Shown here: positions 1 to 7,614 of the stretch, in pieces
Position numbering within the stretch: the first letter of the stretch is position 1
Layout: every line of letters starts with the position of its first letter
IMG/VR virus record: IMGVR_UViG_3300036985_007658
Coordinates: 1 to 40,101 of that record
Length of the DNA: 40,101 nt
Source: a virus
Direction: 5' to 3' (one strand)
Made by a program: the position numbers and the translations under genes
The notes under the pieces: model-generated
Database searches by the model: none
What the model was told of the DNA's origin: nothing
What the model saw: only the letters and a program-made list of their open reading frames with translations

Positions 1-192
1 GTTCATTGATAGGTAAATTTTAAGGGATAACCTGCTAATTGGAATATCCATTTGTTGGATATTACTCTAATTGGTATTTCCATTTGCTGGATATACTTCT
101 ACTGGGGTTGTCCCTTAAAATTTCGCCTATCAATTTTTAAATACTTACACATGAGTTGTTGCAAAGAATCAGTTTTTTCATTTGTAAATCAG
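1..192. repeat. Left copy of the 192-bp terminal direct repeat
   Basis: The first 192 bases recur at the right end of the window with a single mismatch (C at 65, T at 39974). The simplest reading is that the contig closes on itself, giving a circular or circularly permuted genome of about 39,909 bp, with the gene at 38997-39893 directly upstream of the gene at 151. The mismatch implies a polymorphic site or a sequencing error rather than a purely computational overlap. A true direct terminal repeat is less likely but cannot be excluded. Confidence 0.9.
5..134 (+). other. Folded element: long stem with two duplicated hairpins (candidate structured RNA or DNA site)
   Basis: Bases 5-32 pair with 106-134. 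There are nine pairs (5-13/126-134), a small internal loop (14/124-125), then 18 continuous pairs (15-32/106-123) with one G-T wobble. Inside lie two 30-base direct repeats at 35-64 and 67-96 that match at all but a few positions. Each folds into a hairpin: 43-49/57-63 with loop ATTTGTT, and 75-81/89-95 with loop ATTTGCT and one T-T mismatch. The whole is a three-way junction. It fills the gap between the fibre-like gene (stop at 39893) and the start codon at 151. TTTTT follows the outer stem, so a terminator role is possible. A leader RNA, packaging RNA or DNA recognition site are alternatives. I do not recognise a known family. Confidence 0.6.
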
Positions 193-366
193 ACGACAAC
201 TTCAGTTGGATATACAGGTGAAATACCAACAATCCAAGTTCTTTACCTTCAGCCAGACGGCTCATTTATTCAGTCAGGAATATTTACACAAATTAAAATC
301 ACTCCAACAGATATTATCATCGATCACGGTGATATAGCTACTGGAACTGTAACACTTTTACAATGA
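151..366 (+). CDS. Small virion-associated protein, paralogue of the C-terminal domain of the 254-aa tail protein
   Basis: This is a 71-residue protein starting MSCCK. The open frame extends upstream to 52, but that part runs through the folded element, so ATG 151 right after the structure is preferred. Its body aligns by eye with the last ~75 residues of the protein at 6532-7296: FVNQ against FINQ, IPTIQVLYLQPDG against APVVQVWIYDSIG, and GDIATGTV against GGTATGIV. Both are predicted beta-rich modules. Position between a fibre-like gene and the tail genes suggests a tail-tip or decoration role, which is inference. It overlaps the next gene by four bases (ATGA). Confidence 0.75.
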   Translation: MSCCKESVFSFVNQTTTSVGYTGEIPTIQVLYLQPDGSFIQSGIFTQIKITPTDIIIDHGDIATGTVTLLQ

Positions 367-623
367 TTGAAAAGATAATTATTTTGTCACTTATTTCAAT
401 TGGCATATGTGCAACCACATGGACCGATATGATCTTCGATAAACCAGCGAGAATAATAGAAGTAATCATCGGTGAGTTTTGGGCCAAGCCTATTTTCGGA
501 TGCTTTATTTGCGCTACTTTCTGGTGGTCGATAGTTAGTTGCCTGATTCTTGGTTGGCCAATTTATTTAGCACTTCCAGCTATGGGATTTAGTGCTGTAA
601 TCTCAATGCTCCAAAATGATTGA
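363..623 (+). CDS. Small multi-pass membrane protein
   Basis: The 86-residue protein has a hydrophobic N-terminus (IIILSLISIGICATTW) and two further hydrophobic stretches around residues 43-62 and 64-82. A Cys-x-x-Cys pair (GCFICATFW) sits before the second stretch. This layout resembles small DUF1360-like membrane proteins in which a C-x-x-C precedes an FW-rich helix, but the assignment is tentative. It is translationally coupled to its neighbours, overlapping the upstream stop by four bases and the next start by eight. Its function in the tail module is unknown. Confidence 0.7.
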   Translation: MIEKIIILSLISIGICATTWTDMIFDKPARIIEVIIGEFWAKPIFGCFICATFWWSIVSCLILGWPIYLALPAMGFSAVISMLQND

Positions 624-840
624 AGGTTTTAAATACATCGGCTCGTGTAATTGCACCGGTGTAAAGAATCTTAAATACGAAAAATCAGGTTATATCGTTT
701 ATTACGTTAAAAAAAGAAATCTTTTCCATATTAAGTTCCAAAATAATTACATAGCTAAAAACCAACCAATATTAACATTATGCGCAAAATTAAAATCTCT
801 TTGTTTAGTAGAATCAAACGACTGTTTAAACATAAGCTGA
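616..840 (+). CDS. Small Cys-containing protein upstream of the tail-assembly chaperone
   Basis: This 74-residue protein has a CNC motif (SCNCTG) near residue 10, followed by a basic, beta-prone segment (YIVYYVKKRNLFHIKFQNNYI). Its end overlaps the next gene by 61 bases in another frame, so the last ~20 residues are constrained by two frames. Similar small proteins with a CNCxG motif are common in Bacteroidetes phage tail regions as far as I recall. No enzymatic signature is visible. It is coupled to the preceding membrane-protein gene. Confidence 0.6.
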   Translation: MIEGFKYIGSCNCTGVKNLKYEKSGYIVYYVKKRNLFHIKFQNNYIAKNQPILTLCAKLKSLCLVESNDCLNIS

Positions 841-1388
841 AACCTTATCTTGTAGACGAAAAATATAAAGTAATACCAGCATTTGCTATCGGCGGAACAG
901 ATTACTGGATGTTCGAATCGACTACAGACGTTCCTACAGGACGATTTTTTGCAGCAATGGGTGTTTATACAGAAATGGAAATGAACTGTAATAAAGAGTA
1001 TCTGGAAACGCACTGCAAGGCCATGGAAAAGATATTGAGCAACCCGAAAAGTATTCGTCTCGATTATATCCTTCAAATAAATAATAATTTAAAAGAGCGG
1101 CTGGAGTTAATGCCATTCCCAGATTATATTTACAAGCTTGCTTCTGTAATATTTTTTGATAAAACAGAAAGCATGTATTCTTACGACTACGAGTATAATA
1201 AATTGAAGATTGATAAATGGAAATCCGCTGGAGGTGGGATCGATTTTTTTTCAAGGACACCACTGAAAGAATTGGTGCCGTCGTTAAGCTTGCCCGAAAA
1301 AGATTCCCAGATTTATTTAACAGTAAGCAGTCTCATAGAAGAAACACACCGTCTGCTTCATACAAAAATATTGTCGGAAAATCCGTAA
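780..1388 (+). CDS. Tail-assembly chaperone, short (G-like) form
   Basis: The 202-residue soluble protein lies directly upstream of the tape measure, the place occupied by gpG/gpGT in lambda-like tail modules. Its N-terminus is basic (RIKRLFKHKLKPY) and the rest is mostly helical. A run of eight T at 1244-1251 gives the heptamer T TTT TTT in this frame (codons Asp155-Phe156-Phe157). A -1 shift there enters an open frame that ends at 1525 just before the tape measure. The unshifted product stops at 1388. Role by analogy: binds tape measure and tail-tube subunits during tail assembly. Confidence 0.7.
   Translation: MRKIKISLFSRIKRLFKHKLKPYLVDEKYKVIPAFAIGGTDYWMFESTTDVPTGRFFAAMGVYTEMEMNCNKEYLETHCKAMEKILSNPKSIRLDYILQINNNLKERLELMPFPDYIYKLASVIFFDKTESMYSYDYEYNKLKIDKWKSAGGGIDFFSRTPLKELVPSLSLPEKDSQIYLTVSSLIEETHRLLHTKILSENP
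1244..1250 (+). promoter_or_regulatory. Candidate -1 programmed ribosomal frameshift site (TTTTTTT)
   Basis: The zero frame reads GAT TTT TTT TCA at 1242-1253. Both Phe codons can re-pair after a one-base backward slip, after which translation continues TTC AAG GAC in the -1 frame. The -1 frame stays open for 91 codons to the stop at 1523-1525. The position, upstream of a tape measure, is exactly where tail chaperone genes use this mechanism. I did not identify a convincing downstream pseudoknot by eye. Confidence 0.6.
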
Positions 1389-1525
1389 ATGAAAGATACG
1401 ACCAGTTATGTTCTATGGGAAATTTTGAGCCAAGTAAAATAAAAGAATACGAGTCGATACCGATTATGGATTACTATATGATTTTGAATAGTAAATTTCA
1501 AGTAAGTTTAAAATCAAAAAAGTAA
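1250..1525 (+). CDS. T-like extension of the tail-assembly chaperone, made by -1 frameshift
   Basis: This open -1 frame encodes about 91 residues that would be fused to the first 157 residues of the gene at 780, giving a ~248-residue product. The distal half (NERYDQLCSMGNFEPSKIKE, then YYMILNSKF) looks like a compact helical domain. No well-placed start codon suggests independent translation of the whole domain; the ATG codons at 1217 and ~1410 give poor boundaries. It ends 55 bases before the tape measure. By analogy with gpGT, the T part would contact the tape measure. Confidence 0.6.
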   Translation, partial: FKDTTERIGAVVKLARKRFPDLFNSKQSHRRNTPSASYKNIVGKSVNERYDQLCSMGNFEPSKIKEYESIPIMDYYMILNSKFQVSLKSKK

Positions 1526-1534
1526 TATATTTAC
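1526..1534 (+). promoter_or_regulatory. Candidate -7 promoter element TATATTTAC before the tape measure
   Basis: The element fits TAnnTTTAC, a motif that recurs upstream of several gene blocks here (for example 18248, 26731, 38581). It lies 46 bases before the tape-measure start. No clear upstream TTG element is seen at standard spacing, so this is a tentative call. Confidence 0.35.
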
Positions 1535-1580
1535 ATTAATTCTGGGCAACTTCTGCCGATGCTTCATAAAACATATTATC

Positions 1581-4346
1581 ATGACAGAAGAAGTTATAAT
1601 TGAATTTAAGGTCCAGGATGATCAAGTTGATACAACGCTTGATAAACTTCAGAAAGCAGGACTTGATCCAAAGGTCGCTGCTCAATTTACTTCATTATTT
1701 TCCAAAATTAAATCAGGCCAGGGTGACGTTAAAGGACTTGTAGCAGAGTTTGGAAAAGTAATGCAAACTGCAAAAGCACTCGGAAAAAGTGTAGAAGATG
1801 CCTTCGGTGCCGGAATGAAAGATGCACTTGATGAGGCTGGTGTGTCAATGGAAGAATTTCAAGCAGCATTACAAGAAGCAAACCAACCGGTAAAATCTTT
1901 AAAAACAGAATTAAAAGATCTGAAATATGAACTCGCCCAAGCTAAATTAAATGGAACCGATACAGGTGAAGCATTTAATAAAATGAGGCAACGTGCTGGT
2001 GAATTACAAGATGCTATTGCAGATGCCGGAGCAGAGATAAAAAATGCTGGATCAGACACAAGAAATATAGATAATGTTGTTGGATCGATATCAGCTCTGG
2101 CTGGAGGTTTTTCAGCAGTTCAGGGTGCAGCTGCTTTATTCGGAAATGAAAGTGAAGATGTTCAGAAAGCATTATTAAAAGTTAATGGAGCGATGGCACT
2201 TGCTTCTGGAATCCAACAATTTTATAATGCTACTTTAAAAGAGGGTTCACTCACAAAGCTTGCTGATTCTATGGCAACAGGAATCCAAACTGCTACTCAA
2301 AAACTATATACACTCGTCACTGGACAAGCTACAGCCGCAACTATCGGATTCAAAGTCGCTCTTGCTGCTACAGGAATAGGTTTGGTGATAGTAGCTGTAT
2401 TGGCATTGGTAGCAGCAATGGACGACACTGCACTTTCTGTCGAAGAGGTAAACAAGCAAATCGAAAATCAGAATAATTTAATGGACATGAATAGCAAGTC
2501 CATAGATAAAAGAACTGAATTGGCGGTTGCTAATGCAAAAGCAGCTGGAGCTGCTGAAAGTAAGTTGATAGAAATACGAGGACAAGGAATGAGCAAACAA
2601 TTCGATAATATTCAAAGGATGAATAAGGATTTGGAAGATCAAAGGGATGCTGCAAAAAATGGAACTGCTCAATGGGGTGTATTGAATAATCAAATTGAAG
2701 TGAATAATGAATCACTAAATGATTTGAATCACCAGCTGAAAGTTCTTGGTATAGAATATAAATCAGCACTGAAAGATGAAGGTGAAGACAGGCTGAAAAA
2801 GATGGAAGAAAATAACAAGAAGCAGCAAGAGTTAAATAAAAAAGATTTGGCAGACAAAAAAGCTACAATGTTACAAGGTTTGAATGATATCGTAGCGAAT
2901 CTTGAAAGGCAACTTTTGTTTGTAGAAAAAAATAGTGTAGAAGAATTAAACCTGAAGAAAAAATTAAGTATTGCCAAAAGGAATGTTGATTTACAAGGCG
3001 AAAAATTAACAGTAGCACAGATAAAATTAATCAGGGCAAAATCTTACGATGAAAGGATGAAACTGGATGCAGATTTTAATAAAAAAGCATCTGACGCTCA
3101 ATTACAGGCAATAATAGATACGAACAATGCTGTATTACAAGGAATCGAATTAAATAACGAAGAACGCCTACAGCTTCAAATAGAAAACATAAACGCTATA
3201 TCGCAGCAGGAAATTACTGCCGCAGAAGGTAACGCTGCCAAAATCCTTTTAATTCAGGCGAAAAGTATTGCCGATATAAGGACATTAAAAAATGCTGCGA
3301 TAGATAAACAGCTGGCAGATGACGTAGCATCTGGTGCTAAAACAAACAATATTGTAAAAATTGGACTTGATAAAATATCAAAAGACACGAAAGAAAGTCT
3401 GGCCGTTAGAATAGCAGCAGTAAAAAGTCTTGCAGCTCAGGAAACAATTGGAGTTGATAATGCAATAAAAGCAAATCTGGAAAAAGAACAATCAGACCAA
3501 GATTATAGAGATAACTATAAAAAATTAGCAGAAGAAAAAGCGCAAATCGAAACTGATGTAATGTTCAAGATTTCGGAAATAAATAAAAGTGATCAACATG
3601 AAAGAAATGAAAGGTTAAAAGCAATTGCAGCATTGACAATTGAAATAGTTGGTCAGGTGGCAGATTTTGCTGCACAACTTTCTGCTGCATCTTCAGAAGC
3701 TGAATTACAGCGAATTGATCTTCAGAAAAAGCAGCTCCAGGATTTAGTAGATGCCGGAGCAATAACAGAAAAACAAGCACAATCAAGAGCAAAGGAAATT
3801 GAAATTTTGGAAGCGAAAGCTAAAAACAGACAGGCGCAGCAAGAAAAATCTGCCGCTATATTTAAAGCGATTCTCGCTATTCCTTCTGCTTACTTGCAAG
3901 GACTTTCACAAGGAGGGCCAATTCTTGGTGGAATTTACGCTGCTATTGCTGCTGCCCAAGCTGCTATTATTATTTCAAAACCTGTACCAAAATTCTTTAA
4001 AGGAAAAAAGGACAGATATGAAGGACCAGGAATCGTAGGAGATATGGGATCAGAACTGGTTGAGAGAGATGGCAGGATGTTTTTATATACTAAGCCGACT
4101 CAAACTTATCTTAACGCAAAAGATAAAGTTTATACTGCTTCAGAAACAAGGCAGATGCTACATAACACAGATTTAAAACCTTTGGCAAATGGAAGTAAAG
4201 CAGAAAAGTTCGATTATGAAAAACTTGCAAAAGCAATTCCGCAAAGTAGCTTTTCGGTAAATATAGATAAGGATTTTATTGAAGAAAGCGTTGCGAATGG
4301 AATAAGTAAAACAAAATATTTTACAAATAGATATACTTTCGAATGA
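1581..4346 (+). CDS. Tail tape measure protein
   Basis: At 921 residues this is the largest protein in the genome. The N-terminal ~160 residues are helical and coiled-coil-like. A strongly hydrophobic helix follows around residue 255 (ATGIGLVIVAVLALVAAM). Residues ~290-700 form a long charged coiled-coil region, and a second hydrophobic stretch occurs near 775-800 (ILAIPSAYLQGL, then YAAIAAAQAAIII). The C-terminal domain contains GDMGSELVERDGRMFLY, a typical tape-measure ending. Known role of the family: sets tail length and travels into the host envelope. It lies downstream of the chaperone and overlaps the next gene by four bases. Confidence 0.9.
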   Translation: MTEEVIIEFKVQDDQVDTTLDKLQKAGLDPKVAAQFTSLFSKIKSGQGDVKGLVAEFGKVMQTAKALGKSVEDAFGAGMKDALDEAGVSMEEFQAALQEANQPVKSLKTELKDLKYELAQAKLNGTDTGEAFNKMRQRAGELQDAIADAGAEIKNAGSDTRNIDNVVGSISALAGGFSAVQGAAALFGNESEDVQKALLKVNGAMALASGIQQFYNATLKEGSLTKLADSMATGIQTATQKLYTLVTGQATAATIGFKVALAATGIGLVIVAVLALVAAMDDTALSVEEVNKQIENQNNLMDMNSKSIDKRTELAVANAKAAGAAESKLIEIRGQGMSKQFDNIQRMNKDLEDQRDAAKNGTAQWGVLNNQIEVNNESLNDLNHQLKVLGIEYKSALKDEGEDRLKKMEENNKKQQELNKKDLADKKATMLQGLNDIVANLERQLLFVEKNSVEELNLKKKLSIAKRNVDLQGEKLTVAQIKLIRAKSYDERMKLDADFNKKASDAQLQAIIDTNNAVLQGIELNNEERLQLQIENINAISQQEITAAEGNAAKILLIQAKSIADIRTLKNAAIDKQLADDVASGAKTNNIVKIGLDKISKDTKESLAVRIAAVKSLAAQETIGVDNAIKANLEKEQSDQDYRDNYKKLAEEKAQIETDVMFKISEINKSDQHERNERLKAIAALTIEIVGQVADFAAQLSAASSEAELQRIDLQKKQLQDLVDAGAITEKQAQSRAKEIEILEAKAKNRQAQQEKSAAIFKAILAIPSAYLQGLSQGGPILGGIYAAIAAAQAAIIISKPVPKFFKGKKDRYEGPGIVGDMGSELVERDGRMFLYTKPTQTYLNAKDKVYTASETRQMLHNTDLKPLANGSKAEKFDYEKLAKAIPQSSFSVNIDKDFIEESVANGISKTKYFTNRYTFE

Positions 4347-6541
4347 TTAACTGGCGATTCAAATTAAATTCAACAGAAATAGACGAACCGATTGGCTTCG
4401 ATACTATATCGTTTAACGTAATGCGAGATGAAAGATGGCATGGTATATTCTTTGAAGCATCAGCATCTCAATTATCATTCTATGGTGAGGCGTATAATAT
4501 TTTAAAAGAGGCAAAAGAAACTTTTGGAGTTGACGCAGTTGTAATATTTACTGCGGAAAATAAATGCGAAGGTGAAACCGATTACGAGGTTGCTATTTCA
4601 GGTAAATTAAATTTCGGTAATTATCAAGAAACATGTGGAAACGAGTGCCTGATAAGATTATCAATTGAGCAGGATAATTGCTCGATGATTTTTAAAAATA
4701 GATTCGATCAGAAAGTCGATATCGATACTAATGTCGCATTTGATAAGGTAACGAATCTTGTAGCATACGATGGCCTTGGATTTACAATGCCATTAGCTAC
4801 ACAAGAAATCCCGATCAGTACTGATGCTGATGTTTCTATCGATTTAGATTTTTTAAATCTTACAGCAGTTCAGTTTTTTTTAGGTGAGCAAAATTTATTA
4901 ATACGACCAACATATTTAAGAGTAAATGACAATTCGATACTTACTGGCCAATTGGATAATCCATTTAACAACTGGCAAGATCCAGCAAATATGTTTTTGC
5001 TTACGCCTCAATTATTATTGGAAGAAAATTCTGATTGTATTTCTGATGAATTTAATTATAATATAAGATTAAAAGGTGCTATAAATGTAAATAATGCAGT
5101 TTATGTTGGAGCGTTCGCGACATTAACTTTAAGAGTTTGCGTTGATATTTGGGATGGCGTAGGAACTCATACAGGGCCAGGAAATTTAACAGGCGATGCT
5201 ATTCCTTTACATAACGATTTGATTGGTGAATTATTTGATTCTGCAAAACCATTTGATAAAACATATTCTGGAACAGTTACAATCCCACTTGGTTGGAGTA
5301 TATACGCATATATAAAAGTTTATTACTCTGCTGGCGTTGGAACAAGTGTTGTTGCTGATTTTGATGTTGAATTTAATCCGGAAACAATGATTCAGATAAC
5401 GAATACGAAAGTTTGCCCACCTACAGATGCGAAAGTATATCTCGTAAATGAAACCCTGGCCAGAGTAACTGAATCAATTACCGATAGATGTCTTACAATT
5501 AAATCTGATTATTTCGGCAGGATAGATTCTGAACCATATACATCAGTAACAGACGGATGCGGATCATTAAGAGTTTTAACGCCAGGTTTGAAAATACGAC
5601 AAGCGGTCGATAAAAATTTCTTCGCCTCTATGAAGGAACTAATGGAAGGATTGAGAGCGGTAGACAATATTGGAATGGGAATGGAATCGAATAACGTACG
5701 TATCGAGCCTGTTCAATATTTTTATCAGGATATAAAAATTATGGACCTTCCATCGATTCCAAAAAGTAAACATGATTTGCTTGATTCAAAGGTTTTTTCG
5801 AATATAAAATGCGGATATGCTAAATGGGAAATAAAAAGCATAAAAGGTATCGATGAATTTAATTCCGAAAAAGAATATAGAACCAGTATAAAAGCTATAA
5901 AAAACGAGCTGGATATTAGATGCAATTTTATTACGAGTGGCTATATTATCGAAAACCTTCGCACGACTACACTTCTAAATTCTGGAAATACCGACAGTAC
6001 ATACGATAATGATATATTTTTGATCTGTGTAAAAAAGAACGCATACGGCTATGAAGTTGAGCAGGGAATAGTAGAATCGGCATCAAACTTTTTCAGCCCT
6101 ACAACAGCTTACAATTGGCGCATACGACCAATTTATAACTTAATGAGATGGTTCAAATCAATTGCGCAATCGTATCCAAATATTTCCTTCGCCACAAGTA
6201 AATTATTTTTTACTTCTGGAAAAGGTAATTACAAGGCTGAAGGAGTTATTTCAGCAACTGATCTTTGTAGGATAGAAAATAAAATTCTGGCCGAAAATTC
6301 AGATATATTTTTTACTGATTTTCAAAATATCATAGATTCAATTCCAATTTACAAGCCAGAAATAATTACATTTGATTATCCATTAAGCGTTGCCGAATAC
6401 AAACTAATAAAAGCTACACCGTATGGTTATTTTAATACGCAATGTGGAACTGGTGATTTCTTTAAAGCATTTATAATAAATATTGAGTACAAACCTGTTC
6501 AAGGAATGGCCCAATTTACACTCATAAAATCATGGCAATAA
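4343..6541 (+). CDS. Large tail-tip/baseplate-like protein
   Basis: The 732-residue protein begins with a beta-rich segment (MINWRFKLNSTEIDEPIGFD). It is coupled to the tape measure through an ATGA overlap. The location immediately after the tape measure, where distal tail and hub proteins sit in siphophages, and the mixed beta composition suggest a baseplate or distal-tail component. I see no peptidase, lysozyme or carbohydrate-binding catalytic signature. It overlaps the next gene by ten bases. The specific subunit (Dit-like or hub-like) cannot be decided from sequence alone. Confidence 0.65.
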   Translation: MINWRFKLNSTEIDEPIGFDTISFNVMRDERWHGIFFEASASQLSFYGEAYNILKEAKETFGVDAVVIFTAENKCEGETDYEVAISGKLNFGNYQETCGNECLIRLSIEQDNCSMIFKNRFDQKVDIDTNVAFDKVTNLVAYDGLGFTMPLATQEIPISTDADVSIDLDFLNLTAVQFFLGEQNLLIRPTYLRVNDNSILTGQLDNPFNNWQDPANMFLLTPQLLLEENSDCISDEFNYNIRLKGAINVNNAVYVGAFATLTLRVCVDIWDGVGTHTGPGNLTGDAIPLHNDLIGELFDSAKPFDKTYSGTVTIPLGWSIYAYIKVYYSAGVGTSVVADFDVEFNPETMIQITNTKVCPPTDAKVYLVNETLARVTESITDRCLTIKSDYFGRIDSEPYTSVTDGCGSLRVLTPGLKIRQAVDKNFFASMKELMEGLRAVDNIGMGMESNNVRIEPVQYFYQDIKIMDLPSIPKSKHDLLDSKVFSNIKCGYAKWEIKSIKGIDEFNSEKEYRTSIKAIKNELDIRCNFITSGYIIENLRTTTLLNSGNTDSTYDNDIFLICVKKNAYGYEVEQGIVESASNFFSPTTAYNWRIRPIYNLMRWFKSIAQSYPNISFATSKLFFTSGKGNYKAEGVISATDLCRIENKILAENSDIFFTDFQNIIDSIPIYKPEIITFDYPLSVAEYKLIKATPYGYFNTQCGTGDFFKAFIINIEYKPVQGMAQFTLIKSWQ

Positions 6542-7296
6542 CACTAATAAATTCTCAAAATTCATTTATAAGATTCGATGAACCTTCAGCAGCCCAGTTA
6601 TGTATCTGGGGCAGCGTAGATTATTGTTTGCCAGTTTACGATGAAAGTGATATCGCTTTTCAATTTGTTTTAGTAGGTACAGAAGAAGAAATCGACCAGC
6701 TATGTGGTAATGATGTTTTTGAAGATAAAGTTCAGTTTTCTTTAATAAATAATGGCGATTGCGATGGCGAACCATTGATTGTTTTTTCAGAATACGCACA
6801 AAGATATAGACTATCAGCAACTCAAATGCTTTATAACTGGCCACATGGCGTACCAGGATTTAGTACTGTTGTAGCTATAAATAAATGTTTTCAAATACGA
6901 GTTTTAATTTCATTACCATATCAAAATTCTTGGTTCTGTTCAAATTGCTTCGAAAGAATTGCCGACGATTGTTTTACTTCAGTAATAGAATACGGAAACG
7001 ATGAAGACGCCTTTGGATTTAAGTATTGTTACGGTGGTGATCTAAATGTACCTGCTGTAGGAGTCGATTGTTCACCTACAATTATTCAGTTTATAAATCA
7101 GGCAACACTGACAATTCCATATACATCTATACTGAAAGATAAATACGGTGATGCACCAGTAGTTCAGGTATGGATTTATGATTCTATTGGCCAATTAATT
7201 AATATGGGAATAACAGCAGCGTTTGATGCTTATCCAGTGACAGTGATAAGTCTTGATTTTGGAGGTACAGCAACAGGTATTGTAATAATAAGATAA
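6532..7296 (+). CDS. Tail protein with C-terminal duplicated beta module
   Basis: This is a 254-residue, beta-rich, acidic protein in the tail-tip block. Several cysteines occur in pairs (CSNCFE near residues 136-141). The last ~75 residues are paralogous to the separate 71-residue protein at 151, sharing the F-I/V-N-Q start, an xVQVxx strand and the GxxATGxV ending. This indicates that the module was duplicated or detached within the genome. The role is probably structural in the tail tip. It overlaps the preceding gene by ten bases and is followed by a short gap. Confidence 0.65.
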   Translation: MAITLINSQNSFIRFDEPSAAQLCIWGSVDYCLPVYDESDIAFQFVLVGTEEEIDQLCGNDVFEDKVQFSLINNGDCDGEPLIVFSEYAQRYRLSATQMLYNWPHGVPGFSTVVAINKCFQIRVLISLPYQNSWFCSNCFERIADDCFTSVIEYGNDEDAFGFKYCYGGDLNVPAVGVDCSPTIIQFINQATLTIPYTSILKDKYGDAPVVQVWIYDSIGQLINMGITAAFDAYPVTVISLDFGGTATGIVIIR

Positions 7297-7305
7297 AAAT
7301 AAAAA

Positions 7306-7614
7306 ATGGGAAAAGCAGCAAAATTAAAAAAGATCAGAAATATTGCAAAACAACTTCCAGCAATGAAAGATTTTAGAATCGTAAAAGAAAAATTAACAGG
7401 GGCTGATTTACTTTCAGAAGGAATCGAAGAAGTCGAAGGTAAAAAAATATCTGCTTCTGATCATTTTAAAAGAAATAAAAAAGTTGAAGTTCCGCTGAAT
7501 CATTATAAGCAAATGAAAAAATACTTTAAAGATTTCGGTGGAGTGGGTGTAAAAGGTTATGCCGAAGCAATAATAAATCACGCTAAAAAAAATAACATCC
7601 CTGTCAATGTTTAA
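7306..7614 (+). CDS. Small basic protein of the tail block, function unknown
   Basis: The 102-residue lysine-rich protein starts MGKAAKLKK and is predicted largely helical. It has no cysteines or recognisable catalytic motif. The central part (SASDHFKRNKKVEVPLNHYK) and the Gly-rich GGVGVKGY segment suggest a compact fold. It sits between two tail-tip genes and overlaps the next by eight bases, so it is probably co-translated with them. It could be an assembly factor or a minor structural protein; nothing in the sequence decides this. Confidence 0.6.
   Translation: MGKAAKLKKIRNIAKQLPAMKDFRIVKEKLTGADLLSEGIEEVEGKKISASDHFKRNKKVEVPLNHYKQMKKYFKDFGGVGVKGYAEAIINHAKKNNIPVNV

Noticed and set aside
5-134. 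Retron or diversity-generating element as explanation of the folded region
   Set aside because: No reverse transcriptase is encoded anywhere in the genome, and there is no template/variable repeat pair outside this element.
52-150. In-frame N-terminal extension of the 71-residue gene up to 52
   Set aside because: The extension runs through the folded element and gives a hydrophobic, atypical peptide. The ATG at 151 directly after the structure yields a protein colinear with its paralogue domain.
1217-1249. Independent gene starting at ATG 1217
   Set aside because: The start lies in the middle of the chaperone gene with no suitable leader, and a slippery run at 1244 explains the open frame better.
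747-1263. Long open frames on the minus strand through the tail-chaperone gene
   Set aside because: They are antisense to a well-supported gene, have no recognisable protein features and no upstream control signals.
2478-3792. Several minus-strand open frames inside the tape measure
   Set aside because: They arise from the codon composition of a repetitive coiled-coil gene and contain only low-complexity Ser/Phe/Leu sequence.
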